A DNA stretch of 64,000 nt from JBCCFC01 sp965213595 (GTDB taxonomy: Bacteria; Chloroflexota; Anaerolineae; Caldilineales; Caldilineaceae). A model generated the notes under the pieces. The model was not told the origin of the DNA. It worked only from the letters and a program-made list of their open reading frames with translations, and did not search any database. The stretch is taken from contig CBDBZO010000006.1 in assembly GCA_965213595.1 (NCBI GenBank), positions 1,984,001-2,048,000 of the forward strand, written 5' to 3'. Below are positions 41,972 to 50,271 of the stretch, piece by piece (position 1 is the first letter of the stretch; every line of letters begins with the position of its first letter). The position numbers and the translations under genes are program-made.

Positions 41972-42947
41972 CGAGAGCTTTTGATGGTCACAAAAAACTT
42001 ACCGCTTCGTGCGACACATGTGCCATTCTTGACAATGAAGCATTCAATCCAATGCTTGCCCATATATTGTGTCGACTCCCAGTTTATGTGGCTGGCTGAA
42101 GGGGAGCCGTCCTGATAGTGCGCCTGAAAAAAATTTCCGCGCAGCCCGTTTTCTCTTGTTGCATGAGCACCAGTATTAACAACTTGCCAGTGAACCTCAA
42201 AAGGCTCAGATGCACGTGTTTTTGCAACATACTTTATGCTCAACCCGGCTGGCAATGATCTTCCGTTCGAGTTGACTCCTGATAATCTACGGTTGCCGTG
42301 GTAAATATGAGCGTCTAACCTAATTTTGCAACCGCTTCTGGGTTTGTAGTCCCAAGGTAGCAACTTTGCATGGGACCAACTCCCTAGTTGCGTAGCTTTG
42401 GCGGCATTGCGGCTTGCTTCTGATTCTTCCGTATCGTAAAGTGGAAACTCCTCTCCAAAAATATCACGCCAAATCTCCGAACTTTCCACCTTGTCCTCAG
42501 CATCTCGCGCTGCCTTTGCCTGTTCTAAACACTCTTTCACGGTGTCAAGAAAAACGCAGAATTCTTCAATTGTCATGCTGGTCTTAATCACTTCGTTATC
42601 GAGACCAGGGTCCTTTAGCTCTGGTACAGCAGTTGCATTGCTGTAGTTGACCAAAACGTTTTCTAAAGTAGCAATGAAGTGATCCGCCCACAACTCCTGA
42701 GCGGGGTCGAAATTCTCTGCGGTCAGACACTCTACCCAAAAACCCTTCGGCTTCGGACGCTCGACTTCGGGCTGCCTCTCCTCACACTGATATTTCCACC
42801 ACCACTTCATCATTTTTACAAGCGGCACAAAGCGCGTCTTGCTGTAGCCGTCTTGATTGAGGGCAGTAGCATTATAAAGATGACCTTTGGGATGGCTCCG
42901 AATCCATTTGTTCACCTCTCTGTCAGGAACAAGTAGTGGCTCATCTT

Positions 42948-44153
42948 CTAGCTACCTGACACTTTTACGTGAGGTAGGTTGTAGAGAGAGAAAGGAAGAC
43001 CAAACCGGATATGTTAAGCTATAGGTGACAAACCAAAAAGCGAAACAGAAACGGAGAGGTCTTCCCGATGAAACTGTACCATAGATGGTTAGATGAGTTG
43101 CAAATGTTGTGGCCGGATGAGCACGCGTCGCGGCTAAAAAGCTTCGCGAAGTTGTTGGTTGGCCTCTACCTGGAGGGAAGTGTTCACCTCAAAAAGGTAG
43201 CGCGCAAAGTGCCGGGTTGGGCTCAGCAGACGAGCAAAGAGCGCGGGTTGCTGCGGATACTCAACAATCGGTCTGTAAACGTGCGGCTTTGGTATAAACC
43301 GGTGGCGCGCAGGCTGCTGGAGCAGGCGGCGAAAAGCGGGCTGCCGCTGCGGCTTATTATCGACGGGAGCCAGGTGGGCAACGGTCATCAATTATTGATG
43401 GTTGCTTTAGCCTTTCGGCGACGAGCGTTGCCCTTGATTTGGACATGGCGCAAAGGCACGCGCGGCCACTCGTCGGCGCGTCATCAAATTGCGCTGCTGC
43501 GACTGCTCAAGCCGCTCATTCCGGCCCACGCCTCTGTGGTCGTGCTGGGTGACAGCGAGTTTGGCAGCGTCAAGTTGATCCGCAAACTCGAGCACTGGCG
43601 GTGGACCTATGTGCTGCGTCAGAAGGGCTCCCACCTTTGGTCACAGCCGGGAACAGAACAGTGGCAACCCTGCGCACAGCTCGTTGCCCAGCCCGGCGAC
43701 CGCTGCTGGCTGCCCAAGGTACTGCTAACCAAAACGCATGGTCACTTCTGCAATCTGTTCGCCTGCTGGCAGACTGGCTACAAGGAGCCTTGGCTGCTCG
43801 CCACGAATTTGACTGACCCGCGTCTCGTTCGCCTGCACTACAGCCGTCGCATGTGGATTGAAGAGCTCTTTGGCGACTGTAAACGCAATGGCTTCGACTT
43901 GGAAGCAACTCGCTTGCAGGCAGCTCATCGCCTCTCGCGACTCGTCCTGGCCGTGGCCCTGCTCATCGTTTGGCTTCTGGCCTTTGGCTCGGCTGTCGTC
44001 AAGCGCGGTCAGCGCTTCCTGGTCGACCGCACTGACCGCCGCGACCTCAGTCTTTTTCGCATTGGTTGGGACATGGTTCAACGTCTTTTATCCAACTCTG
44101 ACCCTGTCCCTTTGCGCCTCATCCCCTATTTCTAAAATGTGTCAGGTAGCTAG
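42948..44153 (+). mobile_element. IS4-family insertion sequence inside the CD-NTase gene
   Basis: 1206 bp. Perfect 15-bp terminal inverted repeats CTAGCTACCTGACAC at 42948-42962 and, complementary, 44139-44153. A 9-bp target duplication GCTCATCTT is at 42939-42947 and 44154-44162. It encodes one intact transposase on the plus strand, so the insertion is probably recent. Confidence 0.95.
43068..44135 (+). CDS. IS4-family DDE transposase
   Basis: 355 residues, apparently intact. First acidic residue in LRLIIDGSQVGNGHQ, second in VVVLGDSEFGSVKLIRKLE, and the IS4 signature Y-(2)-R-(3)-E-(6)-K reads YSRRMWIEELFGDCKRNGF. The last ~50 residues are hydrophobic (LVLAVALLIVWLLAFGSA). It carries its own promoter-like upstream sequence within the IS (42963-43067). 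Expression could affect the flanking genes, but is not needed for the interruption. Confidence 0.93.
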   Translation: MKLYHRWLDELQMLWPDEHASRLKSFAKLLVGLYLEGSVHLKKVARKVPGWAQQTSKERGLLRILNNRSVNVRLWYKPVARRLLEQAAKSGLPLRLIIDGSQVGNGHQLLMVALAFRRRALPLIWTWRKGTRGHSSARHQIALLRLLKPLIPAHASVVVLGDSEFGSVKLIRKLEHWRWTYVLRQKGSHLWSQPGTEQWQPCAQLVAQPGDRCWLPKVLLTKTHGHFCNLFACWQTGYKEPWLLATNLTDPRLVRLHYSRRMWIEELFGDCKRNGFDLEATRLQAAHRLSRLVLAVALLIVWLLAFGSAVVKRGQRFLVDRTDRRDLSLFRIGWDMVQRLLSNSDPVPLRLIPYF

Positions 44154-44577
44154 GCTCATCTTCACCATCAACTTCGACGGCTGGAATGACATCGAGAGTC
44201 ATTTCAACGTCTGGGTTGTTGGGCAATGGTTCATCAATTCGGATAGAACGACGTTGATACTGAGGATTCTCCGGATCGTCATAACACCTTGCCAGGGCGC
44301 TTTTCAACTTGCGTAAAGCTGATTGAGGAGAGTTGGTGTCGGTATCAAGATTTGTGAGAACAACAATATCCACATCTTTGATTGTGCCCACCGCTGTATG
44401 ACGCCGGTAAGAGCCGTACAAAAAAGTTCCCTCGACGAACTCGGAAAAATCATCGTCTTTTTCCAAGCACTCACGGACAGGTTTATGTGCATCTTGGGCA
44501 TACGTTACTGCTTCCGGATCAGGTTCAATGTTGCTCAAGAATGTTTGGAAGAGGGAATTAAGGGTAGCCATATTGCC

Positions 44578-45843
44578 TCACAAGCTATTGGTTAACGTAC
44601 CTGCTAATTGATAATTGACTCGATCTTCGCTAAGAAAGTATAGCGACAAGGGTTTGATACCGTTCAGATTGTGCGCAACTAAAGCAGCTAGTGATGCTGG
44701 CAGAGCACTGAAGAGATGGACATGTCGAATTTCTTCTGAATCCATGATGCTCTTAATTTTGCGACTGATTTCCAGCGCCAATGAAAGAGCATGAGCAGCG
44801 CTTTCTACCGCTCCGTCAAGCTGATAACCAAGGATGATTCGTGGAGGTTCTTCCCAACCTTGAACAAAATTTTTCACCGATTCAAAAATATCTCTGCTGA
44901 TATTTAGTACAATAACTGCGTGATAACTCTGTTGCTCTAGAACGAGTGGTAGTCGGTCAACAAGTCGGGATGGCACTAAAGGCAATCCGCCAGAAGCCCA
45001 AACCTGCCCTCGGTTCATCAACTCAAATGAAAACCCAGTGACTCGTCGAAACATCCAGCCAAATAGAAATGAAGGGCTGAGCCGAGCAGATAGATGAACT
45101 GTTAAACGTTTTGAGAAGAAGGCGTCAGAAATAACTGATTTCATGTGTTGAAATTGAGTTGCCAGTTCATCAAAATCAGCTTCCATGTGCATTGCTAAAT
45201 CGACAACCCCTTCAACAGCATCACTAGGGAAATTTGAAACAGAAATTGACAAATGATAAGGATCAACCAATGCGAGGTCGCCAGTTGAATGACTTGCAGC
45301 AGCCTTAAGCTTATCGGGGGTTGCAGGCCAATGAACTGTCTGACGTGTGCGCCGTTCTAGTCCAGGCAGTCGTAAATGTTCAGCATCTTGAAGCGAGAAA
45401 AACTTCGTGAAGTGCTTATAGATGAGGTCTGGGTAGTCGGAGAGCCACGACTCGATATCTCCCCAAAAGACAATCTCAACTGGGTAAGTGCCATCTTGGA
45501 TTCTTTGTTCTGAAGTTTCCAATACGAAACTATGAACCTTTACGTCTCGATCTGCGCTTGTGGCGAGAACATACTTTGATAGATTTGGACGAAAAGCTTC
45601 AGAGCGCTGAATCTCCTTCTCGATTTCGTCCTCTTCAATGTTGCCAAGTGGATGGTGTTTGCACTGGATGCCAAGTACTCCATCACTAACCAAGCCAGCA
45701 ATATCTACACCATTCTGACGCTGGCCGTTACGCCCATAGCGTTGCAAATTGTAGCGTCCGTATTTCCTGGAAAAAACATCACAAACAATATCTTCAAAAG
45801 CATTCCAGTCGCGCGGCTTTGGAAAAACGAAATAAGTGCTCAT
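44578..45843 (-). CDS. CBASS effector: Mrr-like nuclease fused to a SAVED sensor
   Basis: 421 residues from the ATG ending at 45843; the frame extends 70 codons upstream without a plausible start. N-terminal restriction-endonuclease domain: WNAFEDIVCDVFSRKYGRYNLQRYGRNGQRQNGVDIAGLVSDGVLGIQCKHH (D47 ... Q60-x-K62), the Mrr-like catalytic pattern. The C-terminal SAVED-type domain (about 200-421) has RLTVHLSARLSPSFLFGWMFRR and the closing VHLFSALPASLAALVAHNLNGIKPLSLYFLSEDR. SAVED domains bind the cyclic oligonucleotides made by the CD-NTase and switch on the nuclease. It lies 6 nt upstream of the CD-NTase gene on the same strand. There is no Cap2/Cap3-type accessory gene, so this is a minimal, type I-like CBASS. 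Confidence 0.85.
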   Translation of the reverse strand: MSTYFVFPKPRDWNAFEDIVCDVFSRKYGRYNLQRYGRNGQRQNGVDIAGLVSDGVLGIQCKHHPLGNIEEDEIEKEIQRSEAFRPNLSKYVLATSADRDVKVHSFVLETSEQRIQDGTYPVEIVFWGDIESWLSDYPDLIYKHFTKFFSLQDAEHLRLPGLERRTRQTVHWPATPDKLKAAASHSTGDLALVDPYHLSISVSNFPSDAVEGVVDLAMHMEADFDELATQFQHMKSVISDAFFSKRLTVHLSARLSPSFLFGWMFRRVTGFSFELMNRGQVWASGGLPLVPSRLVDRLPLVLEQQSYHAVIVLNISRDIFESVKNFVQGWEEPPRIILGYQLDGAVESAAHALSLALEISRKIKSIMDSEEIRHVHLFSALPASLAALVAHNLNGIKPLSLYFLSEDRVNYQLAGTLTNSL

Positions 45844-46037
45844 ATAAAATCGGTAATCAAGTTGGGTTTTGTTCGGGACAGTATAGAACACTTTTTCTGA
45901 ATTGTCGAAGATGAACGCTCTTGCAAAGCTGGCGCAAATTTGTTCAAGTTTGGTATACTTCACCAAATAAACAATTGACCTGACGGCCTCTGCACCACGC
46001 AACCACACCTCCCCACCCGTGCAGAGCGCCGACCCAT

Positions 46038-48197
46038 ATGCAAGACGACCCACACTTATCTCTCGGAGAAACCTGGATGGACTTTAACGGCATTGCCAGC
46101 TTTATCTGGTCTGTGGCCGACCTGCTGCGGGGCGACTATAAGCAATCCGATTTCGGCAAAGTAATTTTGCCCTTCACGCTGTTGCGCAGAATCGACGGCG
46201 TGCTGGCGCCGACCAAGGCGGCGGTGCTGGCAGAGAAGCGGAAGCGCGAGGGCAGCAAGGTGCCGCTCGACCACTTTCTGCGCCAGAAGGCCAAGCGGCC
46301 CTTCTACAACACGAGCGAGCTGGACATGCAGCGGCTGCTCGACGACCCCGAAAACATCAAGCGCAATCTGGACAGCTACGTCGCCAGCTTTAGCCCCAAC
46401 GTGCGCGACATCTTCGAGCGCTACGACTTTGGCGTACAGATCGACCGGCTGGACGCGGCCAATCTGCTCTACCAGGTGGTGCAGCGCTTTGCGCACGTGA
46501 ACCTGCACCCGGATGCCGTCGACAATGCGACGATGGGGCTGGTCTTTGAGGAGCTGATTCGGAAATTTGCCGAGCTCTCCAACGAGACGGCGGGGGAGCA
46601 CTACACGCCGCGCGAGGTGATCCGGCTGATGGTCAACCTGCTCTTTGCGCCGGACGACGACGTGTTGAGTAAGCCGGGCACGGTGCGCTCCGTCTACGAC
46701 CCGGCGGCGGGGACGGGCGGCATGTTGAGCATTGCCGAGGAGCATCTGCACGCGCAAAATCCGCAGGCGCGGCTCAAGGCCTTTGGTCAGGAGCTAAATC
46801 CCGAATCCTACGCCATCTGCAAGGCCGACATGCTGATCAAGGGGCAGGAGGTCGAGAACATTATTTTTGGCAACACGCTCTCGGACGACGGCCACGCGGG
46901 GCAGCACTTTGACTACATGCTCTCCAACCCACCCTTTGGTGTGGAGTGGAAGAAGGTGCAAAAAGCCGTGCATAAGGAGCACAAGGATAAAGGTTACGCC
47001 GGGCGCTTTGGGCCGGGATTACCGAGAGTCTCCGACGGGAGCCTGCTCTTTTTGATGCACCTGCTCTCGAAGATGCGCGACGAGCGCGAGGGCAGCAGAA
47101 TCGCGATTGTCTTGAACGGCTCGCCGCTCTTTACGGGCGGAGCCGGGTCGGGCGAGAGCGACATTCGCAAGTGGGTGATTGAGAACGACTGGCTGGAGGC
47201 CATCGTCGCGCTGCCGACCGATATGTTCTACAACACCGGCATTGCGACATACATCTGGCTGCTGACCAACCGCAAAGCGCCGGAGCGCCGGGGCAAGATT
47301 CAGCTGATCAACGGCGTCGACTTTTTCCAGAAGATGCGCAAATCGCTGGGCAGCAAGCGCAAGGAGCTGGGCGACGCCGACATTGCGCGGCTGGTGCGGC
47401 TCTATGGCGACTTTGCCGCTGGCGAGCAGAGCAAAATCTTCGACAACCAAGACTTTGGCTTTGCCACCATCACCGTCGAGCGACCGCTGCGGCTGAATTT
47501 CCAAACGTCGCCGGAGCGGCTGACGCGGCTGGACGAGCAGACACAATTGAAAAAGCTGGGCGACGAGCTGGCGACGCTCAAGTCCGCGCTGGGCGAACTG
47601 GACCCGAATCGGGTCTACCAAAACCGCAGGACCTTCCTGACCGACGTGCGACGCGTGCTGCACGAGCGTGACCTGAAGCTGACGGCGGCGCAAACCAAGG
47701 CGCTGTGGCAGGCGCTGGGCGAGCCGGATGAAAGCGCCGACGTCTGCCTGGACAAGCAGGGCAACCCGGAGCCGGACACGAGCCTGCGCGACAGCGAGAA
47801 CGTGCCGCTAAGCGAAGACATCCACGCTTACTTCGAGCGCGAGGTGCGGCCCCACGTGCCCGACGCCTGGATCGACGAGAGTCGCACCAAAGTCGGCTAC
47901 GAGATTCCCTTTAATCGACACTTCTACACCTATACGCCGCCGCGACCGCTGGAGGAAATCGACGCAGACTTGGCCCAACTCAGCCGCGAAATCATGACGC
48001 TGCTGGCGGAGGTGGTGGACGATGAAGTCGCCGAGGAGAACGCGCTGCCCGTGCCGGAGCCGACCCAAAACAGTCGCCTTGACGAAACGCGCGCCACGGC
48101 GTACCATAACGGGCAAGAAACTGCTGGCGCATGGGCGGACGACGTGTTCGAGCGCGCGCCGCAGGGTGAATATGAACAGCGAGACGAATTGACATGA
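46038..48197 (+). CDS. hsdM: Type I restriction-modification system, methylase subunit
   Basis: 719 residues. It transfers methyl groups to adenine together with HsdS and is part of the restriction complex. SAM motif I SVYDPAAGTGGMLSIAEEHL (about residue 221), motif IV MLSNPPFGVEW (about 297), and the N-terminal HsdM_N region FIWSVADLLRGDYKQSDFGKVILPFTLLRRIDGVL. The upstream GEHYTPREVIRLMVNL block is the N6-methylase signature. The 5' end could also be the ATG at 46077 (MDFNGIASF). The C-terminus is acidic. Divergent from the SAVED gene with 194 bp between; its stop overlaps the next gene (ATGA). Confidence 0.93.
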   Translation: MQDDPHLSLGETWMDFNGIASFIWSVADLLRGDYKQSDFGKVILPFTLLRRIDGVLAPTKAAVLAEKRKREGSKVPLDHFLRQKAKRPFYNTSELDMQRLLDDPENIKRNLDSYVASFSPNVRDIFERYDFGVQIDRLDAANLLYQVVQRFAHVNLHPDAVDNATMGLVFEELIRKFAELSNETAGEHYTPREVIRLMVNLLFAPDDDVLSKPGTVRSVYDPAAGTGGMLSIAEEHLHAQNPQARLKAFGQELNPESYAICKADMLIKGQEVENIIFGNTLSDDGHAGQHFDYMLSNPPFGVEWKKVQKAVHKEHKDKGYAGRFGPGLPRVSDGSLLFLMHLLSKMRDEREGSRIAIVLNGSPLFTGGAGSGESDIRKWVIENDWLEAIVALPTDMFYNTGIATYIWLLTNRKAPERRGKIQLINGVDFFQKMRKSLGSKRKELGDADIARLVRLYGDFAAGEQSKIFDNQDFGFATITVERPLRLNFQTSPERLTRLDEQTQLKKLGDELATLKSALGELDPNRVYQNRRTFLTDVRRVLHERDLKLTAAQTKALWQALGEPDESADVCLDKQGNPEPDTSLRDSENVPLSEDIHAYFEREVRPHVPDAWIDESRTKVGYEIPFNRHFYTYTPPRPLEEIDADLAQLSREIMTLLAEVVDDEVAEENALPVPEPTQNSRLDETRATAYHNGQETAGAWADDVFERAPQGEYEQRDELT

Positions 48198-48463
48198 GCG
48201 AACAAATTGCTACCCACACCACTTTGGACGTGCCGCAGGACATTATGGAATCGGCGCGGCTGACGCCCGTTGAGGCGAAGCAAGAGTTAGCGCTTTCGCT
48301 CTATCAGCAGGGGCGACTTTCTGTTGGCAAGGCGCGTGAACTGGCCGAAATGTCACTCTGGCAATTTCGACAGCTGCTCGCCCTGCGCCAAATTCCCGCG
48401 CACTATGATGAGGCCGACCTGAACGAGGATGTAACCAACCTGCACGCCGTGGGCCTGCTCTGA
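48194..48463 (+). CDS. UPF0175-family antitoxin-like protein
   Basis: 89 residues. The UPF0175 pattern is clear: MESARLTPVEAKQELALSLYQQGRLSVGKARELAEMSLWQFRQLLALRQIPAHY, a Zur/ArsR-like helix-turn-helix. Start ATG overlaps the hsdM stop in an ATGA. UPF0175 proteins are usually antitoxins for DUF3368 PIN proteins, and one follows here. They sit inside the restriction operon, so expression is shared with hsdM. Confidence 0.85.
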   Translation: MSEQIATHTTLDVPQDIMESARLTPVEAKQELALSLYQQGRLSVGKARELAEMSLWQFRQLLALRQIPAHYDEADLNEDVTNLHAVGLL

Positions 48464-48472
48464 TTGCCAGAT

Positions 48473-48973
48473 ATGATTGTCGTCAGCAACACCTCGCCGC
48501 TGATTAACCTCGCCGCCATCGGTCAGTTCGACCTTCTCCGCCAGCTCTATACCGATCTTCACATTGCCGCTGCCGTCTGGCAGGAGATAGACGTGGGCGA
48601 CAGCTCGTGGCCTGGGCGCAACGAAGTGGCACAGGCTGAGTGGATAGAGCAGAACGAGGTGCAGAATCGCAGTCTCGTGCGGGCGCTGCAAAAGGACCTC
48701 GACCGGGGCGAGGCCGAGACGATTGCCTTGGCGTTGGAGCTAAACGCCGACCTGGTGCTGCTGGACGAACGAGCAGGACGCCGCGCCGCCAGCCGACAGG
48801 GGCTGCGCGTGGTAGGCGTCGTGGGAATTTTGCTGGCGGCCAAGGCACAGGGGCTAATCGACCAAGTCCAGCCGCAGCTGGATGCGCTACGACAGGTAGC
48901 GGGCTTCTATCTCAGCGATAGCCTGTATGAGCGCGTGTTGCAACTCGCCAGCGAGAATGGAGAAATTGCGTGA
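48473..48973 (+). CDS. DUF3368 PIN-domain toxin
   Basis: About 166 residues from the ATG at 48473 (a TTG at 48464 would add three). The PIN start is MIVVSNTSPLINLAAIGQFDLLRQLY, with the family's S-N-T-S-P in place of D-x-S. Further acidic residues in DLDRGEAETIALALELNADLVLLDERAGRRAA form the active site, and the C-terminal AGFYLSDSLYERVLQLASENGEI matches DUF3368. Presumed RNase toxin, controlled by the UPF0175 protein. Its stop overlaps the hsdS GTG start. Confidence 0.87.
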   Translation: MIVVSNTSPLINLAAIGQFDLLRQLYTDLHIAAAVWQEIDVGDSSWPGRNEVAQAEWIEQNEVQNRSLVRALQKDLDRGEAETIALALELNADLVLLDERAGRRAASRQGLRVVGVVGILLAAKAQGLIDQVQPQLDALRQVAGFYLSDSLYERVLQLASENGEIA

Positions 48974-50250
48974 GCTACCCGCGCTATGACAGCTACAAAG
49001 AGTCGGGCGTCGAGTGGCTGGGGGAGATTCCGAGCCATTGGAACTTGGAACGTCTGAAATTCTCCGCTCAATTGAGAAATGACAAAGTTGATGCGTCAGC
49101 CGTTAATTTGCCGTATACCGGACTAGAAAATATAGAGTCCGGCAGGGGGCGGCTGATTGTCAATGGAGAAACGGTAGAAGCGACAGGCACTGCCAATCGT
49201 TTTTACAGCGATGACGTTCTCTTCGGAAAACTCCGCCCGTACTTGGCGAAGGTTTTCCACGCTGAAAACGATGGAATATGTAGCTCGGAGCTTCTTGTAC
49301 TTTCCGCGCGGACTGTCGTTCCGGCTTTTCTTCGCTATTACCTACTTTCTGACGAATTTATCCAGATTGTTAACTCGTCGACTTACGGGGCCAAAATGCC
49401 GAGGGCCAGTTGGGACTTCATTGGCAACATGCCGTTGTCTCTACCACCCCTCGACGAGCAAACCTCCATCGCCGACTTCCTCGACCGCGAGACGGCCAAA
49501 ATCGACGCGCTGATTGCCAAGCAGCAGGCGCTGATCGACCTGCTCGGCGAAAAGGGCCAAGCGCTCATCTCCCACACCGTCACCAAGGGGCTGAACCCGG
49601 ACGCGCCGCTGCGCGACAGCGGGGTCGAGTGGTTGGGGGAGATTCCGGTGGGATGGGAGGTGGTGAAGCTTGCTTTCGTTTCCCGAGTTTTCAACGGCTC
49701 GACGCCAAGTCGCTCGAACATGGATTACTGGACAGATGGTTCAATTGGATGGCTTGCGAGTGGAAAAGCAAACGACTACTACGTGACGACGCCATCTGAA
49801 TATATTACTCAAGAAGCACAACAACAAGCGGGGCTTACAGTTGCTCCAACTGGCTCCGTGATCATGGGAATGATTGGTCAAGGGAAAACCAGAGGCATGT
49901 CTGCCTACATTCAGATTCCTTCAACCATCAATCAGAATTTGGCAGCAATTGTACCGACCACAAAACTAAATGGCCGTTTCTTGCATCACATTCTCATGCA
50001 CATGTACGAGCCGATTCGTGAGTACGGGCGTGGCGGAAATCAGGAAGCACTGAACACGGAAATTGTCGCCTCGTTGCGAATACCCTTACCGCCAATATTA
50101 GAGCAAGAGAAAATCGCCAATTTCGTTGATCAGCGAACTTCTACAATCGCTGAACTTGTAGATAGAGCAAACATACAGATAGCCAAACTTCAAGAGCGCC
50201 GCACCGCCCTAATTTCTGCTGCGGTGACTGGCAAAATAAACGTCGCGTAA
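48970..50250 (+). CDS. hsdS: Type I restriction-modification system, specificity subunit
   Basis: 426 residues starting at a GTG that overlaps the toxin stop. Two target-recognition domains, each introduced by the typical Sxx-GVEWLGEIP motif: YKESGVEWLGEIPSHWNLERLKF (residue 10) and RDSGVEWLGEIPVGWEVVKLAF (about 215). Coiled-coil spacers follow each (IDALIAKQQALIDLLGEKGQAL; IAELVDRANIQIAKLQERRTAL). The two half-sites of a bipartite DNA target would be read by these two domains; the sequence cannot be told. Confidence 0.92.
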   Translation: MSYPRYDSYKESGVEWLGEIPSHWNLERLKFSAQLRNDKVDASAVNLPYTGLENIESGRGRLIVNGETVEATGTANRFYSDDVLFGKLRPYLAKVFHAENDGICSSELLVLSARTVVPAFLRYYLLSDEFIQIVNSSTYGAKMPRASWDFIGNMPLSLPPLDEQTSIADFLDRETAKIDALIAKQQALIDLLGEKGQALISHTVTKGLNPDAPLRDSGVEWLGEIPVGWEVVKLAFVSRVFNGSTPSRSNMDYWTDGSIGWLASGKANDYYVTTPSEYITQEAQQQAGLTVAPTGSVIMGMIGQGKTRGMSAYIQIPSTINQNLAAIVPTTKLNGRFLHHILMHMYEPIREYGRGGNQEALNTEIVASLRIPLPPILEQEKIANFVDQRTSTIAELVDRANIQIAKLQERRTALISAAVTGKINVA

Positions 50251-50271
50251 CTTGCCGAAAGCAAAAATTTC

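Larger units (their letters stand above)
41968..44571 (-). pseudogene. CD-NTase (CBASS cyclase), interrupted by an IS4-family element
   Basis: Two pieces of one gene. The N-terminal piece (44154-44571) carries the nucleotidyltransferase core: EFVEGTFLYGSYRRHTAVGTIKDVDIVVL (G53-S54, D66-x-D68) and third acid D127 (MTLDVIPAV). The C-terminal piece (41968-42938) ends in a nucleotide-sensor domain (AGS-C type): RLSGVNSNGRSLPAGLSIKYVAK, FEVHWQVVNTGAHA and LRGNFFQAHY. Removing the IS with one 9-bp duplicate gives a continuous 462-codon frame across the junction (...GEDEP-LLVPDREVNKW). This is a cyclic-oligonucleotide synthase of CBASS, and its product would activate the SAVED effector. It is probably inactive as read. 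Confidence 0.88.
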
